From: Sphingomonadales bacterium
Lineage (GTDB): Bacteria; Pseudomonadota; Alphaproteobacteria; Sphingomonadales; Sphingomonadaceae
Reading direction: 5' to 3'
Length of the DNA: 36,732 nt
Assembly: GCA_013297725.1 (NCBI GenBank)
Contig: JAAFIB010000022.1
Location: 1 to 36,732 of the forward strand
Position 1 is the stretch's first letter, and each line of letters starts with the position of its first letter. The notes below the pieces were generated by a model, which did not search any database, had not been told where the DNA came from, and was given only the letters and a program-made list of their open reading frames with translations. The position numbers were made by a program, and so were the translations under genes. Positions 17,195-25,078 of the stretch are shown here, one piece after another.

Positions 17195-17553
17195 TATATC
17201 CGCTCCAGCCCATCGCCACCTATGCGCCGGTAAAAACAGCTGCGTTCGCCGGTGTGGCAGGTGGGGCCATCGGGCTTTGCGATGATCCAGATAGCATCCT
17301 GATCGCAATCAATCCGCATCTCGACCACGTTTAAGAAATGCCCGCTGCTTTCACCCTTTTGCCACAGCTTGCCGCGACTTCGCGAATGGAAATGGACAGT
17401 GCCGGTTGCGCGCGTAGCCGCCAAAGCCTCTGCATCCATAAACCCGACCATCAATACCACGCCATCGGCAATATCGGTGACGACGGCACTGATCAGCCCG
17501 TTTGCGTCAAATTTTGGCAGCAATTCCAAACCCGTTTCGCGATCTTTATCCAT
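17194..17553 (-). CDS. hisI: Phosphoribosyl-AMP cyclohydrolase
   Basis: Catalyses the third step of histidine synthesis, opening the adenine ring of phosphoribosyl-AMP. The 119-residue product is the stand-alone form, not fused to HisE. The motifs are complete: [19 protein letters not shown], then DCDQDA (metal-binding aspartates and cysteine) and [14 protein letters not shown] (zinc cysteine). It is unlinked to other his genes in the window. The following lipoprotein gene overlaps its stop codon. The ATG at 17553 gives the usual short lead. Confidence 0.96.
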   Translation of the reverse strand: MDKDRETGLELLPKFDANGLISAVVTDIADGVVLMVGFMDAEALAATRATGTVHFHSRSRGKLWQKGESSGHFLNVVEMRIDCDQDAIWIIAKPDGPTCHTGERSCFYRRIGGDGLERI

Positions 17554-17692
17554 GAATCGCTGCTAGCCGACTGACCGATGCTAGGCAATGGACGCAATTT
17601 TGTGACGAAACGATAACAAAGGGCAGACAAACTGTGCCCCCTGCCCTATACGCGCAGCCAACACGCGCGGGCGGATTCGGGATATCACGGCA

Positions 17693-19144
17693 ATGTTGAC
17701 CACCAACCCTTTTGATGACGATAAACTCCGCGAAGAATGCGGCATCTTTGGTGTATATGACACCGATGGCGCCGCCGCGATGGTCGCGCTTGGCCTTCAT
17801 GCCTTGCAACATCGCGGGCAAGAAGCCGCTGGCATCACCAGCTTTGACGGCACCGAATTCCATACGCACCGCGCAATGGGCCATGTCGCCGGCAATTTTG
17901 ACCGCGAGGAAGTCATTGGCGGATTAAAGGGCCGAACAGCGGCGGGGCATGTCCGTTATTCGACGACTGGTGAAACTTCGTTGCGCAATGTGCAGCCGCT
18001 TTATGCCGATCTTTCAACCGGCGGCTTTGCCGTTGCACACAATGGCAATATCTCAAACGCCACCTATCTGCGGCGCGGATTGGTTGGTCGCGGGTCGATA
18101 TTCCAGTCAACGTCTGACACCGAAGTCATCATCCATTTGGTCGCCACATCGGGGCAGCGGGCGCTGCTTGACCGCTTGATCGACGCACTGCGCCAAGTTG
18201 AGGGCGCGTATTCGCTGATCTGTGTAACGTCCGAGGGACTGATCGCTTGCCGCGATCCACTGGGCATTCGTCCGTTGGTGATGGGAAAGCTTGGCGAGTC
18301 CACGATATTTGCATCGGAAACGGTTGCGCTCGACATAGTTGGCGCCGAATTTGTCCGTTCGGTTGAACCCGGCGAGATCATCATCGTCAACGATAACGGG
18401 CTAAGTTCGCACAAGCCCTTTATGCGCACACAGGCTCGCCCGTGCATTTTTGAACACGTCTATTTCTCGCGCCCCGATTCGATTGTCGACGGCAACAGCG
18501 TCTATTCCGTGCGCAAAGCCATTGGCGCAGAACTAGCCCGTGAGAATGGCATCGACGTCGATTATGTCATCCCCGTTCCAGACAGCGGCACGCCAGCGGC
18601 GCTTGGCTATGCCGAGGCATCGGGCATTCCGTTTGAGCTGGGCATCATCCGGTCGCATTATGTCGGCCGCACCTTTATTCAGCCCGGTGATGGCGTCCGC
18701 CATTTGGGCGTAAAGTTGAAACACAACGCTAACCGCAATCTGGTGGCGGGTAAGAAAATCGTATTGATCGACGATTCCATCGTGCGCGGCACAACATCGC
18801 TGAAAATCGTGCAGATGATGCGCGAGGCAGGTGCAACCGAAGTGCATATGCGGATCGCCAGCCCGCCCACGATGAACAGCTGTTATTATGGTGTCGATAC
18901 GCCCGAACGCGAAAAGCTGCTGGCCAGCAATATGAGCGTTGAGGAAATGCGCGCATTTATCGATGCGGATAGCCTGGCGTTTCTGACTATCGACGGGCTG
19001 TACCGTGCGCTTGGCGAAGGCGGACGCGATCCGGAACGTCCATCGCACTGCGACGCATGCTTCACCGGCGACTATCCCACCAGCCTAACCGATCAGGACG
19101 AGGTGATGTCTGCCGGGCAATTGAAACTGCATGCGGTTGGCTAA
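17693..19144 (+). CDS. purF: Amidophosphoribosyltransferase
   Basis: First committed step of purine synthesis: transfers glutamine amide nitrogen to PRPP. It has 483 residues. A short propeptide precedes the N-terminal nucleophile (EECGIFGVYD, Cys16), as in the Bacillus-type enzymes that are processed to expose the cysteine. The glutaminase domain is followed by the phosphoribosyltransferase domain with the PRPP loop VLIDDSIVRGTT. C-terminal cysteines (NSCYYGVDTP and CDACFTGDYP) match the iron-sulfur cluster ligands of this subtype. The upstream 139 bases carry no obvious regulator site. A short-chain dehydrogenase gene begins three bases after the stop. Confidence 0.97.
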   Translation: MLTTNPFDDDKLREECGIFGVYDTDGAAAMVALGLHALQHRGQEAAGITSFDGTEFHTHRAMGHVAGNFDREEVIGGLKGRTAAGHVRYSTTGETSLRNVQPLYADLSTGGFAVAHNGNISNATYLRRGLVGRGSIFQSTSDTEVIIHLVATSGQRALLDRLIDALRQVEGAYSLICVTSEGLIACRDPLGIRPLVMGKLGESTIFASETVALDIVGAEFVRSVEPGEIIIVNDNGLSSHKPFMRTQARPCIFEHVYFSRPDSIVDGNSVYSVRKAIGAELARENGIDVDYVIPVPDSGTPAALGYAEASGIPFELGIIRSHYVGRTFIQPGDGVRHLGVKLKHNANRNLVAGKKIVLIDDSIVRGTTSLKIVQMMREAGATEVHMRIASPPTMNSCYYGVDTPEREKLLASNMSVEEMRAFIDADSLAFLTIDGLYRALGEGGRDPERPSHCDACFTGDYPTSLTDQDEVMSAGQLKLHAVG

Positions 19145-19147
19145 ACC

Positions 19148-19852
19148 ATGAGTGCATTTGCTGGACGTATCGCCCTTGTAACAGGGGCAAGCCGGGGCAT
19201 TGGGGCCGCCATTGCCGAGAAACTGGCAGCTGAAGGCGCGCATGTTGTTTTAACCGCGCGCACCGCCAAAGATTTGGAAGCTGTCGAGCAGCGCATTTTC
19301 GACGCAGGCGGCAGCGCGACGATTGCACCGCTGGACCTGACCGAAGCAGGTAGCATTGACCGGCTTGCAGCGGCGCTACGCGAACGCTGGGGTAAAGTAG
19401 ATTTCATGGTGCTGAACGCTGCGATGCTCGGCACGTTGTCGCCGGTTCCGGTGATTGATGCTGTGGAGTTCAACCGCGTTTTGACGCTGAACCTGCTGTC
19501 ACAACAGGCGATGATGGCATCCTTTGACGATCTGCTCCGCGCCAGCGACGCAGGGCGGCTGGTGGTGCTGACCAGCAGTGTCGGTTCCAAACCCCGCGCC
19601 TATTGGGGGGCATATGGCGCATCAAAGGCTGCGCTGGAAAATCTGGCGCTTAGCTATGCTGAGGAAGTGCAGAACTTGTCGCGTGCAAAAGTCGCGATTA
19701 TTGACCCCGGCAAAACCCGCACCAAAATGCGCGCACTTGCCTATCCCGGCGAAGATCCAGCAACGCTAAAGGAACCCTCCGTTGTCGCGGATGCTGTCGC
19801 AGAACTGCTCGGTAGTGATTTCGAAACAGGAACGCGTCTGGTCGTTACCTAG
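19148..19852 (+). CDS. Short-chain dehydrogenase/reductase
   Basis: NAD(P)-dependent oxidoreductase of the classical SDR family, 234 residues. The Rossmann nucleotide motif TGASRGIG is at residues 12-19, the structural LNAAM motif is near residue 95, and the active site has a serine before the tyrosine-lysine pair in YGASK. An arginine after the first strand (TART) hints at NADP preference. The gene follows purF by three bases and is probably co-transcribed. The substrate cannot be told from sequence. Confidence 0.93.
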   Translation: MSAFAGRIALVTGASRGIGAAIAEKLAAEGAHVVLTARTAKDLEAVEQRIFDAGGSATIAPLDLTEAGSIDRLAAALRERWGKVDFMVLNAAMLGTLSPVPVIDAVEFNRVLTLNLLSQQAMMASFDDLLRASDAGRLVVLTSSVGSKPRAYWGAYGASKAALENLALSYAEEVQNLSRAKVAIIDPGKTRTKMRALAYPGEDPATLKEPSVVADAVAELLGSDFETGTRLVVT

Positions 19853-19873
19853 GCTTGATCCGGCATCCGTTGA

Positions 19874-20599
19874 TCAACGCCGCTCATCCTCTGGCATGAC
19901 ATAATCGGATGATGGACACAGGGCGGTATCTTTTGCCGCGATACAGCGTTCGACCTTTGCAACATAGGTCTTAACCAGCGGCGAATCCTTTACCGACGCA
20001 TCGTCCTTTACGGCCTGTAACAGCGCCGACGCGTGATCAAATTGACCACCCAGATAAGCGGTGTACCCCATCAGCATACGAATATACGGGACATCGGCAG
20101 GGTCGCCTTTTTTGATATCCTCCATGCCCGCATCAATCACCCATTGGCGGTATTCGCTGTCATTTTCGGTATTTTCGCGATCATTTTGCAGGCCGCCAAG
20201 CAGATAAGAAAAGTTCATCACCTTTTCGCTGCCTTTGCTCACCAGAAAATCATCGACCTTTTTGGCGATGTAGAAACGCGAACGCGCCTCAATCGCCAGA
20301 TACTCTTCGCTGGCCAGATATGTCTCCAACAGCTTCACTTCATCTTTGGTGAAGTCTTTATACAGCGGCAGTTTGTTATCGGGACATTGCGGCAGACGCG
20401 TTACAAAGTCGCAGCTGCTGGGCCGTTTGAAAAAGAAATCCTGCGTCAAACCAAAGGTGGAGCAGGAACCTGTGCCTGTCGTTTCAAACTTTTGTCCGCC
20501 AACAGGGCAGACTTGTTTTTGCTGATACGGAATCCCAGCATGGCTTGCCGTGGCGAGCATCGCCAATCCTGCCCCAATCGCCCATTTCCGTTTCAGCAT
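19874..20599 (-). CDS. Exported cysteine-containing protein of unknown function, 241 aa
   Basis: The signal peptide ends near SHA-GI (residue 22). The first part of the mature protein has five cysteines (VCPVGG, GSCST, SSCDF, QCPDN), suggesting a small metal-binding or disulfide-rich domain. It resembles the CPVC-type start of DUF2225 proteins, but the match is loose. The rest is helical and TPR-like (VPYIRMLMGYTAYLGGQFDHASALL). Two more cysteines lie near the end. Convergent with the dehydrogenase gene, 21 bases apart. A GGGAGUAGGG precedes the ATG. Confidence 0.75.
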   Translation of the reverse strand: MLKRKWAIGAGLAMLATASHAGIPYQQKQVCPVGGQKFETTGTGSCSTFGLTQDFFFKRPSSCDFVTRLPQCPDNKLPLYKDFTKDEVKLLETYLASEEYLAIEARSRFYIAKKVDDFLVSKGSEKVMNFSYLLGGLQNDRENTENDSEYRQWVIDAGMEDIKKGDPADVPYIRMLMGYTAYLGGQFDHASALLQAVKDDASVKDSPLVKTYVAKVERCIAAKDTALCPSSDYVMPEDERR

Positions 20600-20661
20600 C
20601 GCCCTACTCCCCTATAACCGATGCCGAAAACATAGCGCGGCGGGCCAAACGCGTAAAGGTT

Positions 20662-22047
20662 CTAGGCCGTTTCCTTTAGCGTTGCATAAGCCGCCAAGGC
20701 CCGCTCTCGTGCCTCGCGGTGGCCGACGATCTTTTGGGGATAATCCTTTGGCCGCCGCCCGAATTCTTCCGGATCATGAATATATGGCGCATCCAGCCCG
20801 GCCAATTCCGGCACCCATTTGCGGATATAGGCGGTCGCATCGAATTTTTCAGACTGCGATAACGGCGCCATAATGCGGACGAACATGTTGCTGTCGACGC
20901 CCGTGCCTGCGGTCCACTGCCAGTTCGTCGCGTTGCTGCCATAATCGGCATCGACCAACGTGTCCCAGAACCATTGTTCGCCAACACGCCAGTCGATCAG
21001 CAGATGTTTGATCAGGAACGATGCCGCGATCATCCGGACGCGGTTGTGCATCCAGCCCGTCGCCCATAACTCACGCATCCCAGCATCGACGATGGGATAG
21101 CCGGTGCGACCTTGCTGCCAAGCCTTTAGGTCGACAGCAATCTGGGGGTCGGTGTCATCTCTCCACAAAAACGCATCGAACGCATCACGCGCATTTTTGA
21201 CGCCATAATCGGGGAATTGCGTAATCACATTCTGGCTATATTCACGCCAGACGAGCTCTTTCAAAAACACCTCGACCGATCCGCCAGCCCGCATCGCCGC
21301 ATGCCAGCATTGGCCGGGCGTTATCTCTCCAAAATGCAGATGCGGCGATAGGAAGCTGGTTCCCTTAATCGAGGGGAAATTGCGGTCCTCATCATAGCGA
21401 TTGGCATGCGGCACAAAATCGGCAAGGCGCTGTTGTGCAGCGGCCTCCCCGGGAGCCCAAAAATCCCGCATATCGCCTGCCCAATCGGGCTTAGTTGGCA
21501 GCAAGCCCCAATCGCTCAGAACATCACTGTCCGGCCAGCTGTCTGGCGCGGGGATGCTTTCAGGCGCAACCAAAGGCGCAGGCGGCGGCATATGCGCCGA
21601 CAACGCGCGCCAGAACGGGGTGTAGATTTTGAAGTCACCGCCGCTGCCGGTCTTCACACTGCCCATCGGCATCAGGTAATTGCCATGATGCCGCACCAGA
21701 TTGATCCGTTCTGCCAACATCCGTTCGGCATTGCGCCACCATGGTTCATAGTGCCGGATGCAATGCACCGCCAATGCACCAGTTTCGGCAACCAGTGCAG
21801 GCAAAACATCACAGACATTACCGCGCCGCAGGATCAACCGAGAACCTAGTTTACGCAGGTCGGTATCGAGCGAGATCAGGCTATGATGCAACCACCAGCG
21901 CGATGCTCCGCCCATGCGGCGGTGCTTTGGCGTGTCATCGTCAAGGATGAAAACCGGAACCACGCCCTCGCCGCTTTTGACAGCAGCCAAAAGGGCCGCT
22001 TGATCAGCAAGGCGAAGGTCGCGGCGGAACCAGAGTATGTGTGTCAT
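20662..22047 (-). CDS. phrB: Class I deoxyribodipyrimidine photo-lyase
   Basis: Repairs UV-induced cyclobutane pyrimidine dimers using light and FADH. The 461-residue protein starts with the antenna domain (ILWFRRDLRLADQAAL) and continues to the FAD domain with SFLSPHLHFGEITP, LVWREYSQNV, GYPIVDAGMRELWATGWMHNR and the C-terminal NWQWTAGTGVD. These are the standard FAD- and DNA-binding motifs, with the conserved tryptophans in place. The length and motifs fit the folate- or flavin-antenna CPD class rather than a cryptochrome. It is followed by an exported-protein gene and preceded by a membrane hydrolase gene, all on the minus strand. Confidence 0.96.
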   Translation of the reverse strand: MTHILWFRRDLRLADQAALLAAVKSGEGVVPVFILDDDTPKHRRMGGASRWWLHHSLISLDTDLRKLGSRLILRRGNVCDVLPALVAETGALAVHCIRHYEPWWRNAERMLAERINLVRHHGNYLMPMGSVKTGSGGDFKIYTPFWRALSAHMPPPAPLVAPESIPAPDSWPDSDVLSDWGLLPTKPDWAGDMRDFWAPGEAAAQQRLADFVPHANRYDEDRNFPSIKGTSFLSPHLHFGEITPGQCWHAAMRAGGSVEVFLKELVWREYSQNVITQFPDYGVKNARDAFDAFLWRDDTDPQIAVDLKAWQQGRTGYPIVDAGMRELWATGWMHNRVRMIAASFLIKHLLIDWRVGEQWFWDTLVDADYGSNATNWQWTAGTGVDSNMFVRIMAPLSQSEKFDATAYIRKWVPELAGLDAPYIHDPEEFGRRPKDYPQKIVGHREARERALAAYATLKETA

Positions 22048-22102
22048 AGGGTCGCCATACCCTGTCGCAACGCCGCCGATGATACAGGCTTTGCGCTATA
22101 GA

Positions 22103-23032
22103 TCATGGCCGAACGGTGGTTTTAAGGCTAAACCTGTCGCCAGCGCGTGGATCAAGAAAGCGTTGATCACGGACAGTAACATTGCCCTTTTCGTCGCGTT
22201 CAACAATCGGCATACGCGACCAGAAAAGATAGGGTGGCCCATCCTCTGCGGCCATCTCAATATGCGATAGCGTCAACCGGTCGGCACCATGCGGGCGCAC
22301 TTTGCCGTGAACAAACGCATCGCCGGGCAGCGTGAACCAGCCATAGCCATAGACGGTATCATCCCGCCATTGCATGTCGCGTTTCCAAAACTGCACTGGC
22401 ACAGCATTGGCGACCACCAATGTTGGCTTGATGCCCGTTTGAACCTCCACCTTTTCCGCAGTCATCCGTTCGGCGCGTTCGGTAATCAGGCCATTGGCAA
22501 AGATATAGGCACAGATCGCGGTGAAACCGAACCACGCGGGTTGCTGCCAATTGCCAGTGCCGCGTTTCTCTCTCCGCCTTGAAATCCATACGCTGGCGAC
22601 CAGCGCGGCCCAGATCCAGATATCGATGATAAAGATGGTGTCGCCATAGAACCATTGCGAAGAAAACGGCTCCAACAGACGGATGCCATAGTTGTTCAGC
22701 CAATCGAGCGCGGGGTGGCTGATCGTGCCTATATACGCCAATGCCAGCAGCCAGCCTTTATGGATGGGCAACCGCTTCTCGCTCGGCCGCCATTTGGCCC
22801 AAGCCAGCATCGCGGCCCAAAGCAGGATGGGCAGTATCACCAAAGCAATCGGCCCATGCGTCACCCCCCGCCGCAACGCGAGATGCGTATGCCCGCCCAA
22901 CAAAGTCGCCACCGCATCAATATCCGGCAAGTTCGCCGCGATAATCAACGTCGGCATGGCGAGGCCAGTCTTAGTCTTCATCCCCATTTGGCCAAGAACG
23001 GCCCCTGCAAGGGAATGGGTTAGATTATCCAT
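22103..23032 (-). CDS. YdjM-like membrane-bound metal-dependent hydrolase
   Basis: Inner-membrane protein of 309 residues. The start MDNLTHSLAGAVLGQMG is the hallmark of the YdjM/DUF457-type family, and NLPDID, RRGVTHGP and TISHPALDWLN provide the conserved acidic and histidine residues assumed to bind metal. Four to five transmembrane segments occupy the first ~190 residues; the remainder looks like a soluble, strand-rich domain. The substrate is unknown; family members in other bacteria are DNA-damage inducible, which would fit the photolyase next door, but no LexA box was looked for systematically. Confidence 0.88.
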   Translation of the reverse strand: MDNLTHSLAGAVLGQMGMKTKTGLAMPTLIIAANLPDIDAVATLLGGHTHLALRRGVTHGPIALVILPILLWAAMLAWAKWRPSEKRLPIHKGWLLALAYIGTISHPALDWLNNYGIRLLEPFSSQWFYGDTIFIIDIWIWAALVASVWISRRREKRGTGNWQQPAWFGFTAICAYIFANGLITERAERMTAEKVEVQTGIKPTLVVANAVPVQFWKRDMQWRDDTVYGYGWFTLPGDAFVHGKVRPHGADRLTLSHIEMAAEDGPPYLFWSRMPIVERDEKGNVTVRDQRFLDPRAGDRFSLKTTVRP

Positions 23033-23041
23033 AAAAAATTC

Positions 23042-23066
23042 TCACACGAAGCCACGAAGCAACAAA
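23042..23066. repeat. Left 25-bp inverted repeat of the GxxExxY cassette
   Basis: Contains CACGAAGCCACGAAG, itself a double CACGAAG. It is the exact reverse complement of 23478-23502, and lies just after the GxxExxY stop codon. Confidence 0.9.
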
Positions 23067-23070
23067 GGGA

Positions 23071-23523
23071 CTATTTCTGCAAAGGTCGGTAATAATTGTT
23101 GGCAACACGTTTGACGCCGTCCGTGAAGCCATACATTCCAAAATTCATCAACAGGCCCAGAGACAAGTCCATAAGCCGGAGATACGTGAGCAATTGCTTC
23201 CCATGAACAGGAGAGTTTTGCTCTGTGGATTTCAGTTCGATAATAAGCTGATTTTCGATGATCAGATCGGCGCGGAAGGCGTTGTCGATGACAATGCCGT
23301 TATAACGAATCGGCACAAAAACCTGCCGCTCCACAGCCAAACCACGTTCTTTGATGGCCTCCACCATCAATACTTCATAAACAGTTTCCAACAGCCCGGG
23401 CCCGAGCGCTTTATGCAAATGATATCCGCAATCCACAGCTATTCTGGCGAGCTCCTCCAGATCAGGTGCAGCACCTTTTTGTTGCTTCGTGGCTTCGTGT
23501 GAATCCAAAATAATCCTACTCAA
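23071..23523 (-). CDS. GxxExxY-family protein (PD-(D/E)XK-like)
   Basis: A 150-residue member of the GxxExxY family, named for the motif seen here in GPGLLETVYE. FRADLIIENQLIIELKS has the D and ExK spacing of a PD-(D/E)XK nuclease-like core. No function is established for the family. There is no ATG start: the frame opens at a TTG (23523) that overlaps the korB stop, with another TTG at 23508, so the start is uncertain. The domain proper begins near LEELARIAVD. Perfect 25-bp inverted repeats flank it; the right-hand one is translated as the N-terminal SHEATKQQK. Both features hint that the gene moved in as a cassette behind korB. Confidence 0.85.
   Translation of the reverse strand: MSRIILDSHEATKQQKGAAPDLEELARIAVDCGYHLHKALGPGLLETVYEVLMVEAIKERGLAVERQVFVPIRYNGIVIDNAFRADLIIENQLIIELKSTEQNSPVHGKQLLTYLRLMDLSLGLLMNFGMYGFTDGVKRVANNYYRPLQK
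23478..23502. repeat. Right 25-bp inverted repeat of the GxxExxY cassette
   Basis: Exact reverse complement of 23042-23066. It lies inside the 5' end of the GxxExxY reading frame, 14 bases from the korB stop. Confidence 0.9.
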
Positions 23524-24532
23524 CCGTCCAAGTTTGTCCCTTGCTGATCAACTTCTGCAAATCGGGTACTTTGCCCTCGGACAGTTTGGCATTCTGCTCG
23601 GTGATTGCCGCATCGAATGTCGGGCGGGGGTCGTCATATAGCACGCCCAATGCCATCGGGAATTCGCCGAACGGCATCTCGACCAGCATATGAGCGATGG
23701 AGCGGTTGGCGACATTGTGGACGATTACGCCCGCAGCTTGCCAATCGCCATCGACCACATCGACGACTTTCAGGTTCAGCGCCTCAACGTCGAGCGCGAT
23801 GCCTTTGGTGCCTTTGGCGAACAGCATAGGTTCGCCGTCATACAACCACAGCTGATGATCCTCGGCGCCTTTGGGGATCGCGAATTCTTCAAAAACGTCT
23901 TTGTTGTAAACGATGCAGTTTTGGAAGATTTCGATGAACGCTGCGCCCTTGTGTGCGTGCGCAGCCTTCAAAACCTCGGGCAGGTTTTTCGAAACGTCAA
24001 ATCCGCGCGCGACAAAGCGTGCGCCGGAACCTAGCGCAAACGCGCAGGGCGTCGCGGGGCGATCGACCGAGCCAAATGGCGTTGTCGGGCTGGTCGTGCC
24101 AACGCGGCTGGTGGGCGAGTATTGGCCCTTAGTCAGGCCATAAATCTCGTTATTAAACAGCATGATCTGGCAATCCAGATTGCGGCGCAGCAAGTGCATC
24201 GTGTGGTTGCCACCAATCGACAGCGCATCGCCGTCACCAGTAATGATCCAGACATCAAGATCAGGATTGGCCAGCTTCACCCCCGTCGCCACCGCAGGCG
24301 CGCGGCCGTGGATGGTATGGAACCCGTATGTTTCCATATAATAGGGAAAGCGCGAAGAGCAGCCGATGCCGGAAATAAACACCGTGTTTTCTGGCGTGCT
24401 GCCAAGCTCCGGCATCGTGCGCTGCACAGCCTTTAGGATCGCATAGTCACCGCAACCGGGGCACCAGCGGACTTCCTGATCAGTCTCCCAATCCTTGGGG
24501 GAGCCTTTGGTGATGGGGGTCATGTCATTCAT
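23516..24532 (-). CDS. korB: 2-oxoacid:ferredoxin oxidoreductase, beta subunit (KorB type)
   Basis: Thiamine-diphosphate subunit of a ferredoxin-linked 2-oxoacid (probably 2-oxoglutarate) oxidoreductase, 338 residues. VRWCPGCGDYAIL and GIGCSSRFPYY carry the iron-sulfur cysteines; GDGDALSIGGNH and NNEIYGLTKGQ form the diphosphate/magnesium site. It lacks the extra ferredoxin domain of multi-subunit forms, as expected for a two-subunit enzyme. The ATG at 24532 has AGAAGG eight bases before it. It is separated from korA by a cysteine hydrolase gene and followed by a GxxExxY gene that overlaps its stop. Confidence 0.95.
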   Translation of the reverse strand: MNDMTPITKGSPKDWETDQEVRWCPGCGDYAILKAVQRTMPELGSTPENTVFISGIGCSSRFPYYMETYGFHTIHGRAPAVATGVKLANPDLDVWIITGDGDALSIGGNHTMHLLRRNLDCQIMLFNNEIYGLTKGQYSPTSRVGTTSPTTPFGSVDRPATPCAFALGSGARFVARGFDVSKNLPEVLKAAHAHKGAAFIEIFQNCIVYNKDVFEEFAIPKGAEDHQLWLYDGEPMLFAKGTKGIALDVEALNLKVVDVVDGDWQAAGVIVHNVANRSIAHMLVEMPFGEFPMALGVLYDDPRPTFDAAITEQNAKLSEGKVPDLQKLISKGQTWTVE

Positions 24533-24544
24533 GATTGGAACCTT

Positions 24545-25078
24545 CTAATTCCGAAAATCTATTGCGTCTGCGGGTTGGCCTTTGGCAAAGCCTGATCCGA
24601 GGATTGCGTTGTGGTGACGGACGATCATGTCCGCGTTCAGGTAGTCCTTAGAAATGGTGGTGTGTGCATCACTTACTAAGGTAACGTCATAGCCGAGCGA
24701 ATAAGCCCTGCGAACGGTTGTATCGATGCAGTATTCAGAACACATGCCTGCAACGACTAAATGACGGACCTCCGAGCTATCTAGCAGCAGCTGCAATTTG
24801 GTGTTTTGGAAAGCATCGCAATCGCGCTTTTCAACCACTTCATCTCCGTCACGATAACCTGTGCCGGGATGGATCTTCCAACCATCAAGCGGCTTCTTCA
24901 GTGGATGCCCCTCTTCGCAGCCATCATGCTGCACAAACATCACTGGCACATCCGCATCGCGCGCGCGTGTGACCATTGCGCCGATTCTGGCTAACACGCC
25001 TTCCGGGTCGTGCACCTTCTCGGGCTCTGCCAACAACCCGTTCTGAACGTCAATAATGAGAAGTGCCGTATTGGTCAC
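24545..25078 (-). CDS. Isochorismatase-fold cysteine hydrolase inserted between korA and korB
   Basis: Predicted amidase or nicotinamidase-like enzyme of 177 residues. The Asp-Lys-Cys triad is visible: Asp10 in LLIIDVQNG, Lys84 in VVEKRDCDAF and Cys117 in GMCSEYCIDTT. HPGTG(Y) before the lysine is typical of the family. The substrate is not predictable. The GTG start at 25078 overlaps the korA stop (GTGA), so it is coupled to korA, and korB starts 12 bases after its stop. The location in a kor operon is unusual; removal of a reactive side product is one possible role, but that is a guess. Confidence 0.9.
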   Translation of the reverse strand: MTNTALLIIDVQNGLLAEPEKVHDPEGVLARIGAMVTRARDADVPVMFVQHDGCEEGHPLKKPLDGWKIHPGTGYRDGDEVVEKRDCDAFQNTKLQLLLDSSEVRHLVVAGMCSEYCIDTTVRRAYSLGYDVTLVSDAHTTISKDYLNADMIVRHHNAILGSGFAKGQPADAIDFRN

